Positions 63,811 through 64,000 of a stretch of 64,000 nucleotides of DNA are shown here, one piece after another. Position 1 is the first letter of the stretch, and each line of letters opens with the position of its first letter. Under the pieces are notes generated by a model. That model was not told the origin of the DNA and made no database searches. It saw only the letters and a list, made by a program, of their open reading frames with translations. Both the position numbers and the translations under genes were made by a program. Source of the DNA: Mycolicibacterium sphagni (GTDB taxonomy: Bacteria > Actinomycetota > Actinomycetes > Mycobacteriales > Mycobacteriaceae); the NCBI RefSeq assembly GCF_013337765.1, contig NZ_VBSB01000035.1:434001-498000 (forward strand), given 5' to 3'.

Positions 63811-64000
63811 CTAAACCTGATGGCGGACTTGACCGTTCATCATGGTCATCGTGATGGTCGCACGGTGGATGTCGTGCGGGTCGACCTCGAAGATGTTGGT
63901 ATCCAACACAATGAGATCGGCCCGCTTGCCCACCTCGACCGAGCCGACCTTATCGTCCAGCCGGATCTGGTAGGCCGCGCCCATCGTGTTGGCGTGCACG
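63811..64000 (-). CDS. Amidohydrolase family protein, C-terminal part (5' end outside window)
   Basis: The last 62 codons of a gene that enters from the right edge. It contains TMGAAYQIRLDDKVGSVEVG, KRADLIVLDTNIFEVDPHDI and the final strand TITMTMMNGQVRHQ, the standard C-terminus of a YtcJ/imidazolonepropionase-type amidohydrolase. It is convergent with the HNH gene, nine bases from its stop. It belongs to the same superfamily as the gene at 28.4-30.2 kb but is clearly a different protein. Confidence 0.85.
   Translation of the reverse strand, partial: VHANTMGAAYQIRLDDKVGSVEVGKRADLIVLDTNIFEVDPHDIHRATITMTMMNGQVRHQV

Overview
The window is chromosomal DNA from a high-GC mycobacterium (Mycobacterium or Mycolicibacterium; species not determinable by eye). 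Evidence: gene order at both ends follows the M. tuberculosis Rv2219A-Rv2244 neighbourhood (acpM-fabD-mabR-aceE at the left; cobD, SURF1, ptpA, ptkA, the Nif3-like gene, the RNase H/phosphatase fusion and rnpB in the middle; panB, hip1 and its paralogue, glnA2, glnE, glnA1 and an RDD gene at the right). There is also a PGRS-type glycine-rich protein, a 13E12-type HNH gene with a mycobacterial LexA box, and many leaderless GTG/ATG starts.

Layout. 0-7.3 kb: the start of the FAS-II operon (acpM, fabD) with its regulator gene mabR and a perfect MabR-type operator, then aceE, a small lipoprotein, a DUF3052 gene and ahpE, ending at a tRNA-Val gene. 7.35-30.1 kb: an accessory block with no counterpart in the M. 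tuberculosis order, beginning right at the tRNA with a decayed glyoxalase-fold remnant. It holds a PGRS/beta-propeller plus YHYH secreted-protein pair, a GntR/MFS pair, an esterase, a nitronate monooxygenase, an aldehyde dehydrogenase-P450-mycofactocin-type SDR operon, a TetR gene facing an operon of a 31-residue membrane peptide, an AveC-family protein and a second P450, a second TetR/DUF2306 pair with twin operators, another aldehyde dehydrogenase, several small secreted proteins, and a DUF4185 (arabinanase-family) protein. 30-40 kb: conserved backbone (mpaB-like, cobD, SURF1, ptpA, ptkA, Nif3-like, zinc-ribbon coiled coil, RNase H/CobC, XRE-cupin, methyltransferase, rnpB, CYTH-CHAD). 40-47 kb: a second accessory block with a fatty-acyl-AMP ligase and a DUF1989/DUF1989/biotin-dependent carboxyltransferase cassette facing its TetR gene, then a crotonase. 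47-62 kb: backbone of pantothenate synthesis, a WS/DGAT, two secreted alpha/beta-hydrolases and the glutamine synthetase cluster, with a GlnR box at glnA1. 62.5-64 kb: an SOS-controlled HNH protein and the end of an amidohydrolase gene.

How parts work together. MabR probably controls the FAS-II operon that starts with fabD and acpM. GlnE sets GlnA1 activity by modifying Tyr406, while a GlnR box upstream of glnA1 offers transcriptional nitrogen control. PtkA and PtpA are a kinase/phosphatase pair in an overlapping operon with SURF1. The two P450 operons around the TetR at 20.0-20.7 kb look like a catabolic or modification locus for a hydrophobic substrate. The DUF1989 cassette resembles guanidine/urea carboxylation systems but lacks the biotin carboxylase and biotin-carrier parts. 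All coordinates, motifs and palindromes were read by eye; homology calls rest on recognition of family sequences and not on a database search.
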